Shown one piece after another: positions 61,401 through 64,000 of a stretch of DNA of 64,000 bases. Source of the stretch: Streptomyces atroolivaceus (GTDB lineage: Bacteria > Actinomycetota > Actinomycetes > Streptomycetales > Streptomycetaceae); the NCBI RefSeq assembly GCF_000717025.1, contig NZ_JNXG01000005.1:264816-328815 (forward strand), in the 5' to 3' direction. How positions within the stretch are numbered: position 1 is the stretch's first letter; each line of letters opens with the position of its first letter. A program made the position numbers and the translations under genes. Below the pieces are notes generated by a model. It worked only from the letters and a program-made list of their open reading frames with translations. It had not been told where the DNA came from and searched no databases.

Positions 61401-63999
61401 GCGCGGCGGCCCGCACCGAGGCGCCACGGGCCCGGTTCAGCTCCCTGAGCACCTGTACACCGCTGACCTGGCTGTGTTCCAGGTCGCTCCACAGCTGGCG
61501 CTGGACGTCGGCGGCGCGGGCGGCGAACGCCTCGCCGGCCGAGTCGCGGATCTCCAGCATCAGGGTGGTGGAGAAGTTGCCGATGACGTCGCCGACCTGC
61601 GGATGCAGGGGCAGCCGGTTGAAGAACAGCAGGTTCAGCGAGAAGTCGGGAGTGGCGCTCCACTCCGCGATGACCTGCGAGTACGCGGTGCACAGGGCCG
61701 CTGAGGGACTGACCCCGGCACTCGCCGCGTGCTCCTTGAACCGGGCCCAGTCCTCCTTCGACAGGGTCGCCCCACGGTGGTTGAACACCGGCCGGTCCAG
61801 GCTGGACGGGCTGACGGCCAGCGGAAGCTGGGGAGCGGGCGGAAGAGTGTCGAGCCGGTCCCGCCAGTAGGCGAGTGCCCGGTCGTGCTCCGGTCCGCAC
61901 TCCAGGGCGCGGGCCTGCCGGACGTAGTCCCGGTAGCGCAGACGCAGCTCGGGCAGCGTCTCACCGCGGTAGTGCGCGGCCCACTCCTTGAACAGGATGG
62001 ACGTGCTGAAGCCGTCGATGACCAGGGCGTCGAAGCCGGCGTGCAGCCGTATCAGCCGGTCGTCGATCCGGGTCACCCGCACGTCGAACAGCGGCCAGCG
62101 GGTGGTGTCGAAGACCTGGTGCCGCATTTCCTCGTGAACGGCGTCCAGGGCGGCTTCGCGCTCGGCCGGAGCAAGGCCCGAAACGTCGGTCTCACGGATC
62201 ACATAGGCCGGGACATCGCGCTGTACGCGCTGCTCGCCCTCGGGGGTGAAGACCGCCCGCAGCATGTCGTGGCGTTCGATCATCGCCCGGAAGGACGCGC
62301 CGAGCCGGCCCAGATCCACGTTCTCCAGGTCGATCTCGATCTGGAAGTAGGTGGAGGTGTTGCCGAGTTCGAACGCCTCGCCGCGGCCCACGAGGTACGC
62401 CTGCTGGAGGTCGGTCAGGCCGAACGGCTCGTAGCGCTCCGCGTCGTCACCGTCCGCCGCGGTGGCTCCGCCCTCGGCCTGCGAGGTGTCCGCCTCGGTT
62501 CCGGTGCCGAGCGCGGTGAGCACGTCCTCGGTGATGTCGTCCGTGCTGCGGCCGCTGAGGAAAGCCGTCATCGGCAGCAGGACGTCGAACTCCCGGTCCA
62601 GTGTCGTCCGGATCTTCATCGCGATCAGGGAGTCGAGGCCCAGCGCCTGCAGCGACTGCCGGGCGTCGAGCCGGGCCGCAGCGGTGCCCAGCGCCTGGGC
62701 CACGGTCCGGATCACGAAGGCACGCGCCGCCTCGGGTGTCACGGCGGGCGTCGCTTCGGGCACGTCGGCCGGTGCCGGGGCCGCCGCAACCGCGGCTCGC
62801 CGGCGCGGCTCGGACCCAGCTGCGGGTGCCTGTTCGGCCGCGGGTTCCCGCGTGGTCGGGGGTTCCGTCGCCGGCCGGGTCAGGGCGGGGGCGAAGCGTA
62901 CGCCGTCGGCCTCGGCGACCAGCCGGCCGTGCGCGGTGATGAGCCGGATGCGCGCCCGTGTGCCGTCGTCGAACAGTTCGGCGTGACATCGCAGTTCGTC
63001 CTCGCGGCCTACCCGGTGGTAGTGGACGAAGCGGTCGAGACCGACCGGCACGAGGGCCGGGCCGTCCATGGGGAAGCAGACCAGCGCGGTCTGGAACATC
63101 GCGTCCACCAGCCCGGGGTGGATCACGTAGGCCTCTGCCTCACCGGGCACAGCGGGCCGGATCTCGGCGGTGGCCTCACCACGGCCGAGCCTGACACGCT
63201 CCACCCGGCGTGCGGCGGAGCCCAGATACATCGCGCGCTGCCACAGCAGCCGGTACAGCTCGTCTCCGGTCAGCTCACGGCCCGACCCGACCGGTGCGAG
63301 CGTCACCGTGGGGGCGGCCGACGCTCCGGGCCGGACCCGCCCCTGCGCGTGCAGTTGCCAACCGCCGGCCGAGTCCTGAGCGAAGTACTGGAACCGGCCC
63401 GCGTCCAGGACGAGTTGCGCGGCGCGCACGGGTACCGCCGTCGACCGGCCGGCATCGACCGGTTCGAGCACCAGGTCGACCGGAAGCTCCAGGTCCCTGA
63501 CGGACACCGCTCCCGGCCCGTCGAGTTCGGTGACCGCTTCGACCAACGACTCCACGAACACCCCGGCGCTGACCACCGGCCGCCCGCCGACGACGAAGTC
63601 GCCGAGGCAGGGGTGTGCCACGGGATCGAGCCGTGGCGCGAACTGCGCCTGCGCGAGCGGGGACGACGGCAGTCGGACACCCAACAGGGCCACCTGCTCC
63701 ATCGGTTGCTCGGACGGTCGCGGATCGCTGTTCGAGGCGACGGCGGGTTCGGGCTGGAGCCAGTAGTGCTGGCGTTGGAAGGGGTAGGGGGGCAGTTCGA
63801 CGGTGTGTGCGTGGTAGGGCTCGAGGAGGGTGGGCCAGTCGACGGTGACTCCGTGGGACCATGCGTCGGCGGCGGATTCCGCGAAGCGTTCGAGGCTGCC
63901 TTTGTCGCGGTGGAGGGTGCCGACGGCCGCTCCGGTGTCACCGAGGGTCTCGGTGATGCTGGAGACCAGGACGGGGTGGGCGCTGACCTCGACGAACAC
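58486..63999 (-). CDS. Hybrid PKS-NRPS: AT(end)-DH-ACP-Cy-A(Cys)-PCP-TE, N-terminus outside window
   Basis: 1837 residues visible; numbering from the window edge. 1-85: end of an acyltransferase domain and its linker (VELPPYPFQRQHYW). About 100-375: dehydratase fold with catalytic His129 (AHPCLGDF) and Asp299 (HPGLVDAMFQ). No ketoreductase follows. 425-500: ACP, phosphopantetheine Ser457 (LGLDSL). 520-950: condensation-type domain whose motif is DALVIDGFS (D657, D662, S665), the DxxxxDxxS of heterocyclisation (Cy) domains. 985-1460: adenylation domain; FDLSVYDVFG at D1183, WNSVPAL, MMSGDWIP and SLGGATEASIWS give a DLYN-M-SLIW-like code, predicting cysteine. 1485-1550: PCP, Ser1532 (ELGGDSLLAV). 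1570-1837: thioesterase, Ser1658 (GGWSMGG) and a C-terminal His (PGDHYTVM). Expected product end: a thiazoline carboxylate joined to a polyketide. Confidence 0.9.
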   Translation of the reverse strand: MFVEVSAHPVLVSSITETLGDTGAAVGTLHRDKGSLERFAESAADAWSHGVTVDWPTLLEPYHAHTVELPPYPFQRQHYWLQPEPAVASNSDPRPSEQPMEQVALLGVRLPSSPLAQAQFAPRLDPVAHPCLGDFVVGGRPVVSAGVFVESLVEAVTELDGPGAVSVRDLELPVDLVLEPVDAGRSTAVPVRAAQLVLDAGRFQYFAQDSAGGWQLHAQGRVRPGASAAPTVTLAPVGSGRELTGDELYRLLWQRAMYLGSAARRVERVRLGRGEATAEIRPAVPGEAEAYVIHPGLVDAMFQTALVCFPMDGPALVPVGLDRFVHYHRVGREDELRCHAELFDDGTRARIRLITAHGRLVAEADGVRFAPALTRPATEPPTTREPAAEQAPAAGSEPRRRAAVAAAPAPADVPEATPAVTPEAARAFVIRTVAQALGTAAARLDARQSLQALGLDSLIAMKIRTTLDREFDVLLPMTAFLSGRSTDDITEDVLTALGTGTEADTSQAEGGATAADGDDAERYEPFGLTDLQQAYLVGRGEAFELGNTSTYFQIEIDLENVDLGRLGASFRAMIERHDMLRAVFTPEGEQRVQRDVPAYVIRETDVSGLAPAEREAALDAVHEEMRHQVFDTTRWPLFDVRVTRIDDRLIRLHAGFDALVIDGFSTSILFKEWAAHYRGETLPELRLRYRDYVRQARALECGPEHDRALAYWRDRLDTLPPAPQLPLAVSPSSLDRPVFNHRGATLSKEDWARFKEHAASAGVSPSAALCTAYSQVIAEWSATPDFSLNLLFFNRLPLHPQVGDVIGNFSTTLMLEIRDSAGEAFAARAADVQRQLWSDLEHSQVSGVQVLRELNRARGASVRAAAPVVFTSLVNFAGQQDTEERGVVQYLAGIGENGRQVSSSVRTPQVWLDHQAVEEAGELVLNWDVIEELFPAGCIDAMFAAYLRTLHDLSHDPAAWQRPRPALTPAADLDVRAAANATDGPVPDGLLHDAVLAQAAATPDAPAVVSQALTLTYGDLDRRSGQVGHRLHAQGAGPGDLVAIVMDKGWEQVVAALGILRAGAAYVPIDARVPSERLHVLLESAGISRVVTQPWVDDTADWPQDVVRTVVRADDEGEERPLGPSGAKPGDLAYVIFTSGSTGLPKGVMIEHGAALNTVVDVNERYGVTAADRALGLSAMHFDLSVYDVFGLLSVGGALVLPEPSAHREPARWAELVQEHGVTIWNSVPALMEMFTEHALANQLTGLPLRLVMMSGDWIPVTLPGRIRLLLPEAELWSLGGATEASIWSILHPIGELPDDSVSIPYGKAMRNQRFHVLDGALRPCPVWVPGDLYIAGVGLARGYLNDEAKTRAAFLHHPVTGERLYRTGDLGRVLPDGTIEFLGRQDSQVKIQGYRIELGEVEAALTQCEGVRAAAVVAAGEQHGPKRLIAYVVLDEGRDDTEQQIIGALRQVVPQHLVPQRVLVLDKLPLSDNGKVNRTVLPAPDGVAVEGAGFVAPRDDVERRLAEIWEEFFGVTEIGVTASFFELGGDSLLAVRLMARIARGLGRSLPLSTLFARPTIELLAQAVREAGSGDTGSGALVPVRTTGSRTPLVFVHPVGGDVLCYAELAELLGEEQPFYALQLPDTALLTVEDMATHYAAALREALPDGPYRLGGWSMGGVIALEMAAQLTAEGAEVDLLTVIDLIEQPGPAEGAPVSDEVLLSWFARDLAGLAGVDWELPPEAFDGRPPVQVLHTEARAAGALSEDIGLDTLSRIVGRFQNNYRALLRYAPSSFAGRVVSLRAADGGATVETASRWMEYFPGDATLVDVPGDHYTVMRGERLRVLAGELRRALDA

Positions 64000-64000
64000 G

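Noticed and set aside
58090..61704. Plus-strand open frame of 1204 codons
   Set aside because: Antisense to the synthetase and monooxygenase; composition is that of a GC-rich shadow frame.
1..64000. CRISPR arrays, insertion sequences, tRNA and rRNA genes
   Set aside because: None seen. The only tandem arrays (54691, 56666) lack unique spacers.

Overview
The window is very GC-rich DNA from an actinomycete, almost certainly Streptomyces. Start codons are often GTG, genes overlap as ATGA/GTGA, codon third positions are strongly G/C, promoters look like TTGACN-17-TANNNT, and I found only one in-frame TTA codon on reading through. The left 52 kb is catabolic and regulatory chromosome. From memory, the order malate synthase, IclR regulator, allantoinase, allantoicase, then further right a GntR/ABC/ROK sugar locus, matches the SCO6243-SCO6260 part of S. 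coelicolor. The right 9 kb is the edge of a biosynthetic cluster whose hybrid polyketide/non-ribosomal peptide synthetase runs off the window. I saw no rRNA, tRNA, insertion sequence or CRISPR array.

Layout. 1-50: first codons of a hydroxypyruvate isomerase-like gene. 0.2-7.5 kb: amino-sugar/polysaccharide uptake locus with a secreted CBM3-GH16 protein, a GH20 hexosaminidase, a CUT1 ABC importer and a divergent GntR/HutC regulator. 7.6-14.8 kb: ureide operon (small protein, HTH protein, OHCU decarboxylase, hydroxyisourate hydrolase, uricase, NCS2 permease, 8-oxoguanine deaminase-like enzyme, second NCS2 permease). 14.9-16.7 kb: two GH46 chitosanases. 16.7-30 kb: mixed genes (hydrolases, HEAT-repeat protein, fibronectin-III lipoprotein, TetR, lipase, acyltransferase, DeoR, Nudix, DinB, GH10 xylanase). 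30.3-37.2 kb: malate synthase, a MobA-like transferase, AllR-type regulator, allantoinase and allantoicase. 37-43 kb: DinB, monooxygenase, aldo-keto reductase, reductase, BrkB, TetR and EamA genes. 43.0-43.6 kb: two decayed genes. 43.6-46.5 kb: a P450-thioesterase-P450 operon with the TTA codon. 46.5-53.5 kb: oxidoreductase, GntR, CUT2-like ABC importer, ROK kinase and a repeat-rich membrane protein. 54-58.3 kb: secreted barrel protein, acyl-CoA ligase, a small unknown protein and a flavin monooxygenase. 58.5-64 kb: PKS/NRPS with AT(end)-DH-ACP-Cy-A(Cys)-PCP-TE.

How it fits together. Uricase, hydroxyisourate hydrolase and OHCU decarboxylase make allantoin; allantoinase and allantoicase, 26 kb away, take it to glyoxylate; malate synthase and the edge isomerase use glyoxylate. 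A 15-bp near-palindrome, TCAACAAAYYRTTGA, lies at the promoters of the uricase operon, malate synthase and allantoinase, which suggests one repressor (probably the IclR protein) ties the pathway together. The most novel-looking object is the synthetase at the right edge: a polyketide module with a dehydratase but no ketoreductase, fused to a cysteine-loading, heterocyclising module and a thioesterase.
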